A DNA stretch of 64,000 nucleotides from Aureobasidium sp. EXF-3400 (taxonomy: Eukaryota > Ascomycota > Dothideomycetes > Dothideales > Saccotheciaceae): the NCBI GenBank assembly GCA_024195585.1, contig SWBL01000045.1:1-64000 (forward strand), in the 5' to 3' direction. Under the pieces are notes generated by a model. It was given only the letters and a program-made list of their open reading frames with translations. It made no database searches and was not told the origin of the DNA. A program made the position numbers and the translations under genes. Positions 11,100 to 21,600 of this stretch are shown one piece after another. Each line of letters opens with the position of its first letter. Position 1 is the stretch's first letter.

Positions 11100-11837
11100 G
11101 TTGAATGGATTATAAATATAGTGTGAGAAGATAGAGTTGAGATCTGTGAGATGAGAAGATATAGAAACTTTACTCACTCAATAAGACCTACCTGTTGGTG
11201 ATATAGAAGGATCGGCAACCGAGGGACCGACGACAATGCGGGGAAATTGCAACGAGCTGTATCACGGCATGACAGGAATACTGTTCAACACGAGATGAAA
11301 CCAAACCAGTTGAATGCCAGGAGGTACCTGAAACGTGAGGCTGGCACTGCAGACGACAGACGGATTTGAGCGTATCCGTCACCTTTTTCTTGAATGCACG
11401 ACTGCACGATCGTCCTGCAGTGACGTTGATTGCGTCAATCAAGCTTTCAGCTGCATGTCTCTTCGGCGGACTCGGAGCAGGGAGGCGAGTTCAACAAGAG
11501 CGACAAAATCATTAGACGTTTAGAAGCAGGGCAGTCGCATGTCTCTGGCAGGTTTGTTGAATGAGTCTCGATGTTGTTGTCTGAGAAAGAGCAAACAATG
11601 TTCGAGGAAGGAGCAAAAATAGGTGCAAGAGACTCTCGGGAGTTGGCGGCCGAAGCAAGCAAGCTTGGCCCGAATGCTCGATTTCAAGTACTTGTGGACT
11701 TGAGGGACGCGCTTCATCACCAAGTTTTTCCTTCCATTTCCATTACAACAGCCTCGTCCATTTTGCCATCTTCCAAACCCATCAATCACGGTCGCAACTC
11801 ATTACAGAACAAGATATACGCCTAAAATAGTGAAGGA
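11100..11837. other. Intergenic, with an unexplained protein-like frame
   Basis: This gap separates the divergent cyclase and RCC1-type genes. Most shows no coding signal. The 3' part (11451-11825, plus strand) carries a frame that reads like protein but has an internal TGA; see the next entry. Confidence 0.5.
11451..11825 (+). pseudogene. Possible coding remnant upstream of the RCC1-type gene
   Basis: One reading frame runs from about 11451 to TAA 11825 with a single TGA at 11565. The parts on each side look like natural protein (for example GEFNKSDKIIRRLEAGQSHV before the stop, GARDSRELAAEASKLGPNAR after it). The second part has its own ATG at 11571 (84 aa) and ends 13 bp before the RCC1 first exon. 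I do not recognise a family. It may be a decayed gene, an exon of an unannotated gene whose TGA lies in a small intron, or an upstream open reading frame in a long leader. Support is weak. Confidence 0.3.
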
Positions 11838-13674
11838 AGTATGTTAGCACCCCTAGAAACGCACCATTCATTCCTCATAGCCATCAAATCCATTCCTTCG
11901 CGCAACCATTGAAAAAGACGCGTCTTACTGACGATATATAGTGGCTGGCGTAAAATACATCAAGAAGACCAAGGACGTCGAAGCCGACGCGCCTACCAAG
12001 AAGACGACGACACGCGCAGCTGCCAACACAAAGGCAAAGGTCACAGCTAAGAACGAGGCCGAGCCCGAGACCAAACCCACCACAACCACAGGCAGAGGAC
12101 GTGGCAGACCAAAGGCAGCCGACAAGGCGGCAAAATCAGAAGAGGGTGCGTTGCACCACGTACGACAAGTCTCGATCGACCAACAGACTAAAACAATGGC
12201 AGAAGCCCCCAAGAGGAAGCCCGGCCGCCCAAAGAAGTCTGAAGAAGCTCCCGCTGCAACAAAAGCAACCCTGGCTACCAGAAAGCGCAAGGCCACTGCT
12301 ACTCCCGAGCCGGCCGTCGCAAAGAAGGCCAAGGTCGCCCCCAAGGGCCCCGTCATCAACAGCGCTCCCACTCAGCTCCTGGACGTCTTCGTCTGCGGAG
12401 AGGGTTCATCTGGCGAGTTGGGCCTTGGAACGTCCAAGAAGGCAATCGATGTTAAGCGCCCACGCCTCAATGTCAACCTGTCTGCCGATACGGTCGGTGT
12501 CGTACAAATCGTCGCTGGAGGTATGCACGCCATGGCATTGACCCACGACAACAAGATTCTCACCTGGGGTGTCAACGACCAGGGTGCTCTTGGAAGAGAC
12601 ACAACGTGGGACGGTGGTCTTCGCGATGTCGAGGATGAGGAAGATTCGGACTCCGATGACGATGACGCCGATTCGGGCATGAACCCCAAGGAGAGCACAC
12701 CCACCGCCATCGAATCTGACGTCTTCCCTGAGGATACCGTCTTTGTCCAGGTCGCTGCTGGTGACTCGACATCTTTCGCTCTCACCGACGACGGTCAAGT
12801 CTGGGGTTGGGGTACCTTCAGAAGCAACGAGGGTATCTTCGGCTTCACCACAGATGTTCTCGTACAGCGCACTCCCATCCTGATTTCTGGCCTCAAAAAG
12901 ATCAAGCACGTCAGCTGCGGTGCCAATCACGTCCTTGCACTTGACGCAAATGGTGCTGTCTTCGCCTGGGGTTCAGGCCAACAAAACCAGCTCGGCCGTC
13001 GCGTCGTCGAGCGCACAAAGACTCAAGGCCTTGTGCCCAGAGAATTTGGACTTCCCAAGAAGGCCATCAAGTACATCGAGTGCGGTGACTACCACAGCTT
13101 CGCAATCGACAACAAGGACCGTGTCTGGGCCTGGGGTCTCAACAACTTCGGTGAGACTGGTGTGCCTGACAATGCTGGACAAGATGATGCAGTTGTTCTC
13201 AAGCCTGAGGTCATCGAGACTCTTTCTGGTAGACAAGTTAGCTGCATCAAGGGTGGTGGCCACCACAGTATTGCCGTGACTGGCGCTGGTGAATGTCTTG
13301 TCTGGGGTCGCCTGGATGGTGGTCAATGTGGTATTGCCACAGCGGATCTGCCAGAAGACTCCGTGATCAAGGATGAGCGTGGCAACCCTCGTATCCTGAA
13401 AACCCCCACCGTTGTCAAGAGCATCCAGGGCAAGGTCACTTTCGCAACCGCTGCATCAGACCAGTCATTTGCTATCACCGAGGAAGGTCACGCCTACTCA
13501 TGGGGCTTCTCATCCAACTACCAGACCGGTCAGGGTACAGATGAGGATGTCATGGTCGCCACCAAGATCGACAACACCGCTACTCGTGGCAAGATGCTCA
13601 ACTATGCAGCTGGCGGTGGTCAGTTCAGCATCTTGACTGCACCCGCACAGGCCGCCACCAACGGCAGTGCTTAA
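11838..13674 (+). CDS. RCC1: RCC1-family Ran guanine-nucleotide exchange factor
   Basis: Three exons, join(11838, 11942..12145, 12203..13674), 558 aa. The ATG is split: A at 11838, a 103-nt intron (GTATGT ... TACTGAC ... ATATAG), then TG at 11942, giving MAGVKYIKKTKD. The frame 5' of 11942 offers no usable ATG. The N-terminal region is basic with AT-hook-like GRGRGRPK and RKPGRPKK, as in yeast Srm1/Pim1. From about residue 120 follow seven RCC1 beta-propeller blades (CGEGSSGELGLG, WGVNDQGALGRD, GCGSGQQNQLGRR-like, WGLNNFGETGVP, WGRLDGGQCGIA, WGFSSNYQTGQG). An acidic insert EDEEDSDSDDDDAD sits in blade 2. It loads GTP on Ran at chromatin for nucleocytoplasmic transport. The second intron (57 nt) is stop-free and in frame; removing it is preferred because the retained 19 residues do not fit the Lys/Ala-rich context. 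Confidence 0.88.
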
Positions 13675-13981
13675 TCGCATGACAGAGAACGGAGATGGTG
13701 TGGATTATGATGGGGCTTATGTCAATATTTGTTTTTACTTTGGCGATTCAGATGCAAAGCGATCGGATGGAATTGGTTCCCACCATAAATGAAAAGGCAG
13801 GACATGCAATAAACAATGCTACTTAACGACCTTCTTCACACAACTCTGCTATTATCCAAACGTAACAATAATGTAGGTATGTTCCAAAGATGTACAAAAT
13901 CCAGATCTTCTTGTATTGCTCAGAGGATCAACATAACATTCAAACCATTACTCGTACCGACCGATATACACCCAGAACATA
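13675..13981. other. Intergenic between convergent genes
   Basis: About 300 bases of 3' flanks between the RCC1-type gene and the hypothetical gene on the minus strand. Nothing else is seen. Confidence 0.5.
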
Positions 13982-14536
13982 TCAAGCAGCACAACTCAAA
14001 CTCCTCCTCAACTCCACCGGTCTCAACCTCGCCTGGTCCTCTCCCTCATCAGCGACCTCCTCTCTAACCTTTCCTCCCTTAGCCGCAACAACCGTACTTC
14101 TCCTCCTCAACCCTCTCTGCTTTGGCGTATTACAAGGCGTAGTACCTATATCCCCCAACACTTCTTCTTCGTCTGACTCAGCGTCACCCAACCTCGGCGT
14201 CCTAATACTGCAATTATACAATGAAGAGTTTGTAGGGTAGAGAGGAGACACTATAGTTGGTGTGAAGCTGAATGTTGTGGAGGAGGTGGAATGCCTGGAA
14301 AGGTTGTGGGGGACTGTAGGGAAGGAGGTGTGGAGTTGGCAGAGGGTCCAGCGGTGGAGGGACGCTGTGTAAGTGTCTAGATCTGCAGAGTCTGAGAAAT
14401 TGTGAGAGTCTTCTGTCTCTGATTCTGAAGGGTGGGAATGGCGTGCGTGTTTCGTGGAGTGGTTGAAGGCTTTGGAGTGAGGCAGATGGTGCTGGATCTT
14501 CGATTTGCCTTTGCGTGGGAAGAGGAAAGGCACCAT
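13982..14536 (-). CDS. Hypothetical protein, Ser/Thr/His-rich
   Basis: A single-exon frame of 184 aa from ATG 14536. I recognise no family. It starts basic (MVPFLFPRKGKSK), has a His/Ser-rich middle (HSTKHARHSHPSESETEDSH), then a possible phospho-site-rich tail with an acidic run (GDAESDEEEVLGD) and a basic run (RGLRRRSTVV). There is no signal peptide or membrane segment. Composition is typical of fast-evolving disordered fungal proteins. It could be one exon of a longer gene. The opposite strand over this interval has no competing long frame. Confidence 0.45.
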   Translation of the reverse strand: MVPFLFPRKGKSKIQHHLPHSKAFNHSTKHARHSHPSESETEDSHNFSDSADLDTYTASLHRWTLCQLHTSFPTVPHNLSRHSTSSTTFSFTPTIVSPLYPTNSSLYNCSIRTPRLGDAESDEEEVLGDIGTTPCNTPKQRGLRRRSTVVAAKGGKVREEVADEGEDQARLRPVELRRSLSCAA

Positions 14537-15284
14537 GATTATCAGGTATTCTACTTGACGGAATACGGTGCGAAAGAGGAGAAAAGGGAGGAAAGAAGGA
14601 TCAGAGACGAGAAGATGATCTTTTGGACGCCTTGACTAGCATCCTCGTCTTTTTTCTACCTTCGAAAGCAACCTTCCTCCCATGTCATCATCGGACTTGT
14701 ACGAAACCAACATGCTATCCCGTCTTTTCTTTGCTATGCCGCTATCAATGCTATCATACGGGCCGAGCAGACGGCACAGAAACACTTCTCCATGCCGTGT
14801 CTAACGAAAGCGGAGACCCAGACAAAGAAATCACTCGAAACCAGACCAGCACCACTGACGCTATCTTGCAGGATAAAAGCTGGGGTGGCGGACTCTTTTA
14901 CATTCCTTTGTTCTTGGGACTTTCCGCTTCACACATACCGGTTGCAGTGGCAACTTTGTGAAATGGTTACGTAGACCTGGGGAGAGTGCCTGCATTCCTC
15001 AAGCTTCTGGATGATATGGTAGGTCGAGGAGATCCAAGATTAGCAGCTGATGAAAACAAACAACCGAGTCAGGTATGCAGAGAGTACCGAATACCTGGGT
15101 CAAAGATGAAGGCAAAGGGCAACAATAGAAACAAAACAGAGATTGAAAAGGGAAGGGGCGAGCAAAGCACAACTTAGTTTCCTTCATACCACTCTTTAGG
15201 TTCATCTCTACCTTACCAAGAAGAGACCTTTCTTTCCGAATATACTCTGCCTTTTACCATCAGAGCAAACACCGAAAAGCAACC
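14537..15284. other. Intergenic, no gene seen
   Basis: A divergent promoter region of about 750 bases before the CFEM-like gene. The 112-aa plus frame near 14.62-14.96 kb starts with TTG and has no recognisable features. Confidence 0.5.
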
Positions 15285-15926
15285 ATGCGTTCGTCAACTT
15301 TCCTTTTCGCTGGTCTTGTCGCAGTAGCATACGCTCAAATCGACGCCAGCATCATCTCTGAGATCCCTGCTTGTGCAACTGGCCCCTTGGTCTCTGGTAT
15401 CTCAGGCCCTGGCTGCCAAATCACAGACTCAGCCTGTATCTGCGGCAACCAGAACCTGATTTCTGACCTCCAAACCGCCGTCAAGGCTTCATGCAGCGAA
15501 GCTGATCTAGCTAGTAAGTTCTCCGTCTTCGTTGCTAGTACAGGTCATCAGATGAACACAACGCTAACGTGATTTCCAACAGAGGCCCTCGCAGTGACCT
15601 CTCAGATTTGTCCTCAAGCCGCCGCCCCAGCAGCTGGAGCCGCATCCTCTGCCTCTGAGGCCGCAACTTCTGCTGCCGCTGCCGCTTCATCTGTTTCTTC
15701 GGTTGCGGCATCTGCTGCTATTACCACTGATCCTTCACCTGTCACCACTGCACCTTCCATGGGTACTGGCAGTGCAATGGTCAACTACACCGCCACAACT
15801 GGCGATTACACTCCTCCTGCCACACCCACCGTAACACCCAGCACTGGCGGTGCTGCTCAGAGCTTTGCTTTGGGTTCTATGGTCATGGGTATGGGTGCTT
15901 TGGGTTTGCTGTTTGCTGGCCTGTAA
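15285..15926 (+). CDS. CFEM-like GPI-anchored cell-surface protein (six cysteines)
   Basis: Two exons, join(15285..15513, 15583..15926), 190 aa. A signal peptide (residues 1-17, ending AYAQ) is followed by a CFEM-like segment: IPACATGP, GPGCQITDSACICGNQ, KASCSEADLAKAL, SQICPQ. A long Ala/Ser/Thr-rich stalk follows, then a C-terminal hydrophobic tail (LGSMVMGMGALGLLFAGL) typical of GPI-attachment signals. Canonical CFEM has eight cysteines; six are visible here, so two disulfide partners are missing. The 69-nt intron (GTAAGT ... CTAAC ... CAG) joins EADLA to KALAV. CFEM proteins act at the wall or membrane, some in haem or iron uptake; whether a six-cysteine form does so is unknown. Confidence 0.83.
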
Positions 15927-16349
15927 AGGCGCTTAGATGATTGGGGTCGGTGAAAGCGCATTGTAATGTGTAATTCGAGGTAAAGTGCCTTGATGTTAGT
16001 CTCTCGCTCAAAGATTTTCTTTTGTTGGTTCTCTCTCGTGTGGTCAAGATGGGAGATATAGGTGCTTCTTAGCAAAGATGTTGCAATATATACCCTTTCA
16101 GTATACCATACTTCTCGATTACGTCCATCTGATCCGATATACTGCACAACTTAAGGAGCGATGAGTGGCGGTAGCGTGGAAGTTAAAAGGCTAGAGAGGC
16201 GCAGGAGATAGAGAAGAAGACCCGGGATCTTTTTATCTGAGTGATCTTGCCATGAGAAAAAAGAAGTTTGCATGTAAGCGACAAAAAGAAAAGTACGCAG
16301 GCATTCTCCTACCTTGCACAACCAGGGACACGCAAAAAGAAATATCAAG
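15927..16349. other. Intergenic, no gene seen
   Basis: About 420 bases downstream of the CFEM-like gene and of the minus-strand tRNA. It includes the likely Pol III stop TTTCTTTTT (minus strand, near 16333-16341). Confidence 0.5.
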
Positions 16350-16480
16350 CACTGTGAGTAGGATTCGAACCTACGACCTCCCGATCCTCCAAAGAGAGTA
16401 TTAGGATCTTAGGTAAACGAAAGAGACTTAGGGAACGTAGGTTACCGGATCGGGTGTGCTGACCACTGCACCACCACGGC
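16350..16480 (-). tRNA. tRNA gene or tRNA-like sequence with ~58-nt intron, isotype uncertain
   Basis: On the minus strand the A box (TGGTGCAGTGG) and B box (GGTTCGAATCC) are both good. The T stem GTAGG/CCTAC, D stem GTGC/GCAC and anticodon stem CCCGA/TCGGG all pair. A run of T follows the 3' end. The anticodon loop holds 65 nt, which implies an intron near 58 nt. Two things are odd. The acceptor stem has a C3-A70 mismatch and G1-T72 wobble. With the best stem, base 33 is C rather than the universal T and the anticodon would read CGG (Pro); shifting by one base gives T33 and CCG (Arg) at the cost of an A-A pair. It could be a decayed copy. Isotype is left open. Confidence 0.6.
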
Positions 16481-16817
16481 TTTTTTGCTTGTTGAAGGGG
16501 ACAGATAAAAGATCGAATATAAAGGTTGTTACAAAGAGTCAGGCGTTGCGGGAGGTGAGTGAGTTTGTGTGGTCATGAGGCTTCGCTCAGCCACAGCATG
16601 TGAGACCGCCTGACAACCTGGGCCGGAAGTCGTCGATGGCATGTATAGAGCGGAGTTGAATATAACGTGAGCAAATAGTGGACGGTGCTGTTTCACTATA
16701 TGTTCAGGTCAAAATTGTCAAGAGGTCGAATAGGCTCAGATCGGTCAGTCTATAATCCAATGTGTATTCATACAACAAACGAAGCCAAGCGTGGCGTTTA
16801 TATATGCGAAGGTCGAT
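16481..16817. other. Intergenic, no gene seen
   Basis: About 340 bases between the tRNA-like gene and the 3' end of the NAPE-PLD-like gene. No supported feature. Confidence 0.5.
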
Positions 16818-18216
16818 TCAGTATTCACGGCTTTCGCCAATGTCACAAACATCAAAGACGCCTGTTTCCGGTAGGTCTTTCCAGGCCATGGCTTGTCTAA
16901 GTACTCGCGGAGGCTCGAGAACGTCCTCCTCTGTGAGTACCCAGGTACCTGTGATTGTCAGCAAGCTTGTTGGTTTCATTGCATCCATAAGACTTACCCC
17001 AGTGAATGCCGAGTGCTTTCTTGCACTGTGTGTCGATGAAAATGTTGACACTATCAAAAGGATTGGCGTGCATAGGAGACATGATAAAGCGAGGGTCATA
17101 TGCTCCGATCGGAATGAGCCCCAGATCGAAAGGCCCTCTGAGTTCGCCAATCTCCTTGAAAGCAGGACACGTCGGGTATGTGTACTTCTCATCGTAGTCG
17201 TTTACTTCTTCTGGAAGGTCAGGGACAGAGCGATAACCAGTGTCTCCTCCAAACCAGATCTTCTTGCCGCCACTTTCTATGCTCCATGAGCCCCACAACG
17301 TGTGTGATTTGTCAAACGGAGTGCGAGCACTTGTGTGTTGGCAAGGCAAGCAGCCAATGACAGCCTTGATATCCTCGGCACCGCCTGCGTTCACGGTAGA
17401 GCCGGTCTCGGTATGTGATGTTTCGGCGTCTTTCTTGTTCGCTGACAGGGTGAAGTCTCTCGACTCCCACCAATCCAGCTCGGTCATGTTCTCGATACCA
17501 CACTTGGTGAACCATTTTTTGTTGCCTAATGGAGCCCAGAAGTGTACGTTCGGATGCTTCTCTTTGATCTTGAGAATGGTAGGATACGATAGATGGTCGT
17601 AGTGACTGTGAGAGATGACGACGGCATCGATGATGGGAATGTCGGCAACATCGATGGGGCATGGCGTGTATCTCTTCGGGCCCATAAAGCTGAAGGGAGA
17701 GCATCGCGGCTCGAAGACAGGATCGAAAAGGACTCTCAAGCCGTTAGGGAACTCTACATAGTAACAGGCGTGTCCCAGCCATGTTGCTCGTAACGTCTTG
17801 GTCTCGCGTGTGGGCAGGAACTCTGGTTTCTGTACATTGACAGTGGGAGGTGTTGTATCGGGCGTCTTTGATTTGCCCGAGAATTTTCGCCTGGACGACG
17901 GTGGTCAGCAATGTATGATGAGATGACAAGGTAGGTGTGTCTACCAGACTAGAGCCGAGATGATCTGTGTGGCTGTCCTATCGACGTAAGAGTCCCAGGG
18001 ATTGATAAAGCCCTTCCCGTTCTTGTTGTGGTGGGTCAATTTGTCAGTGTCTTTGGGCACGGCACCGGTTGCTCGCGAAGACGACGAGACAGTCGCGTAC
18101 AAAGCCGACGAAGTTGTTGACGACGACATTCTGGCGCTGCTATGAAATAACCTTTGCTGATACTTGACAGTTCTGGCGGCAATTGAAAGATTGCACAGTC
18201 GCTGAGTGGGAAGCAT
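16818..18216 (-). CDS. FMP30: NAPE-PLD-like metallo-beta-lactamase hydrolase, mitochondrial (Fmp30-like)
   Basis: Three exons, complement(16818..16948, 16998..17890, 17945..18216), 431 aa. The fold is a metallo-beta-lactamase of the N-acyl-phosphatidylethanolamine phospholipase D type: [12 protein letters not shown], the metal motif [20 protein letters not shown] and [20 protein letters not shown]. Yeast Fmp30 of this family is mitochondrial and affects cardiolipin/NAPE metabolism. Here the ATG at 18216 opens a presequence with basic and hydroxylated residues and no acids, ending in [11 protein letters not shown], a classic fungal mitochondrial targeting pattern. A later ATG (18129) would remove it. 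Introns of 54 and 49 nt are well supported; the last joins GIHWG to TWVLTEED and completes the conserved end [14 protein letters not shown]. Confidence 0.87.
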
Positions 18217-18688
18217 CACACCAAGCAGCAGGCCACCTGCCTCGATATATACTATACAACAAGGCTGCAATGTAGGAATGTCATCCGCCAGCTCCGGCCC
18301 AAAGAAAAGTACAACCTTAACTCCGGAGGGTGGCTTTCGGCTGCTCACATGAATACCAATGCATTGTCAGACAATGCGATTGTGGATGGTCGCTAAGACG
18401 AAAGAATTTAATGACCAAAGGATCTAGGGCACGAGAACAAGTCACCGAGTGGCTCGATTCAAGCTGACAGTTCGGTAAGACAGACAATCGACGAGGTCAG
18501 CAAGATCAAGCACTTCGGACTTGTGGGCGATCATGTGAAAAGCGGAGGCGCGCAACTTTCGTGTAGACAGCCGTGCCATGCCTTCGTCTTCAACACACTT
18601 CCCATCTTCAACAGTGGAATCGCAGAGTGTCGCGCGTATGCACAAGCTTCGCTACCATTCATCGTGATAGAAGGAAGCATTTGTCGCT
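18217..18688. other. Divergent promoter region
   Basis: About 470 bases between the NAPE-PLD-like start and the start of the large conserved gene. No other gene is supported. Confidence 0.5.
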
Positions 18689-21600
18689 ATGGCGCCGCAG
18701 TGCCAGGCGTTGTACGTGTCGGACGAACGACGATGCAGTGAGGAAGCTACCAACGTTAATGGCCTGTTCTGCTCCTTCCACGCGAGACAGGTCTACAGTA
18801 AGCACTGAATGTTTTGTAGAGTCCAACACACGGTTGACACGTGTAGGTTTGTACAAGGGTTACAAGCGCAGAGGTGCCCAACTAGATGCTTTGCAGAAAG
18901 ATCCCCCACCTTATCTTGTAGACTGTCCACTCCACAAGGTCACCTTTAGCGACATAGATGACGAGGAAACCCTCAAGACTCTACATGCCTTCCTCTTCAA
19001 GCAGAATGGCTTGCTCGATCGTTGCATTCGTGCCCGCAAGCTCCACCACTCACGATTCTACGCTCTCGAACTCGACTATGGTCACCAACATTACCTGGAC
19101 CATCTCATCAGCGAAAAGCACAACACTGGTCGCGCCCTCGAAAGGCTTGAAAGACGAACTGCAGAGGTTCTATACAAACAGCAACAGTGGTTCGGCTGGG
19201 TCCGTAACCTCGAGGATGATGAGGAGAAAGAACGCGACGCCGAGAAGAAGAAGATCAAGCAAGAGGCTGCCCTGTTCAGGCGTCACTGGAAGGATGTATC
19301 TGCTCGTATGGAAAAGTTGAGGCAGAAAGAGAACAACAAGAGACAAGCCGAATACCTTGAGAAGGTCTGGGAAGAACGACACAAGTTCGAAGCTGACCTC
19401 GCAGCCGAAGGAGAAGGTGGTGAAGAGTGGGATCCAATCGAAGACGTCGTCGAGGACGAACGCGGAAGCTATATCGATCTCATTCGACGCTTCTTGTGGC
19501 TTGCGGAGCCCGTCACTGTGTCATCGGAAGAGCCAGCATCTCCAAAGGCTGCCACCGCATGTGCCTCGCGCTCCGACAAGGAGAACGAGACTCCTGAAGC
19601 TGCTACCAAGCAGTCTCCCATCAAGGAATCTAGCACCTCTCAAGCACTCGTGGAGTCGAACAAGTCAAAGAATGCCAGGAAGAAAGCACGCCAGAAGGCA
19701 AAGGCTTTGGAAGACAAAACATCTTTGACCTTGGCTATCAGAAACTCGGAAGCCGCTATGACAAAGCCCGGCGACGTTCACATCGAGACACCAGAAGAAG
19801 TTCGTACTCGCCTGCGCGAAGGTCAGACTATGAACGGTGTCCTCCAGACCTTTGATCCCGAGGATCCCACCAAGACGCAATTTCTCACGGACAAGACTTT
19901 CCCTCTTGCTGATGATGAGGTCAATACCCTAATGCAGCAAATTCCTGACATCAAGCAGCTGTTGTTTTGTCGACTGTTGCTTGGTTACGCCAGTCTGCTA
20001 CCGGCAGCTTTGCGAGCTGAGAATGTTGAAGAGTTCCTCACCGATTCTTCCGTGACTAACGCAGAATTGAGAGACTTGTGTCTAAAGATGGAGCAGCCGG
20101 GACTACAACAGCTACGTGATGCGTGTGCTGATCTCGGCCGCGAAGACGACGAGCCCGACGAGGATGACTCCACTCCTGCTGCAAGCACTGAAGTACCTGC
20201 TGGACGTACAAAGTTCACATCGAGACCCATGTATCCCGTCAAGAACGTGAAGACTAAGCGTGAAAAGGAGCTTAAGGAAAAGCGAGAACAAACTATGCAG
20301 GACAACATGGATTCTACAACCTTCGTTGACTTCGGTGATGTTGACGATCAGCAACAATATCGTATCAAAAAGATTCGTGTCAAGGTTTGTGGTAGATTCA
20401 TCTACAACTATCGTAAGTGCCTAGAAGATTACGTCCATGGAGTATTTCTGACATTTCACAGCTAGCGAAAAAGCTATGTCCAGAGGTGGATGGCTGCAAT
20501 TCTCGATCATCGCCAAAGACTGTTCTCTGTTCCAGGCAGTGAGCTTGGCTCGAAGTTGGGATGAATTCTTTGAGCTTAATATTCTCACCTGTAACCACTA
20601 CTTCCCAGCGGCTCAGTGGTCATCTTGGATCAGAAGCATTACGCATGAGCAGCTGCTCCAAGTCGGCTTCATCCCTTACTATCAAATGGACAAAGCGCAC
20701 CATATGACACAACACCATCAGACAGGATCTCGCGCTCACGGGCAGCGTCGCACTCATCATGCTGTCGAGACTCGAAACTTTGTATGTGCTCACATGAAGC
20801 GTAACGACCCAGTCACCAGACGCTGGATTCAATACGCTGTCATGGAATCATACAAGATGGCAATCATGGTTCGCGATGGTCGGACCGGCAATGTCATTGT
20901 CGAGCCACCTGATGAGCACAAATGGCTCATCAGAACCAAGTCTGGTGTTGGGCGAGCAAGTCGATCTGAATGGCAAATTGTCAAGGAAATTGATGAGGAG
21001 TTCTGGGACACGGTTGATCGCTCGCGTCAGTGGCATCTTGGATTCAAGGATTACTACGATATTGTGGTCTGGGACATCGAGAGTGGTGAACATTACTCGT
21101 CCCTGTACAATTCGATCCAAGAGCTCCTGATAAGAGCTCTGCGCTTCAGAGGTACGATCTGTCAAATATTCGTGCAAGGTCCCATGCTAATCACTACAAC
21201 AGATCCCAAGGACTTCTACAAGCCTGCCGAGCATGTGTTGCGCACACTCACCCGTGATGAGCATCTCTCCCGCGCGAGGGATCTCCGGCCAGATGAAGTC
21301 GGCAAGGGAAAGAGTATCTGGGACTGGATCCACAGCGACAGTACAAGAATGAGGTACTTCTCCCGGGGTTCCGATGGAAGTCACAGAGAAGAGGCACCTC
21401 CTCAGCTGCTGTACAAACAAGAGGACATGTTGGAAGACCAAGTACTCTTCCCATGGGACCGTAGTCTATGGACTGACGAGGAGATACCTGATGCGGCTAG
21501 CAAGATCATAGCAGTGGCAAAGAAGGCTGCAGATATCACACCAGCAAACTCGGGCCATGAGCTAATGTTGGCAGATGCCGATGCAGATGACAACGGCGGT

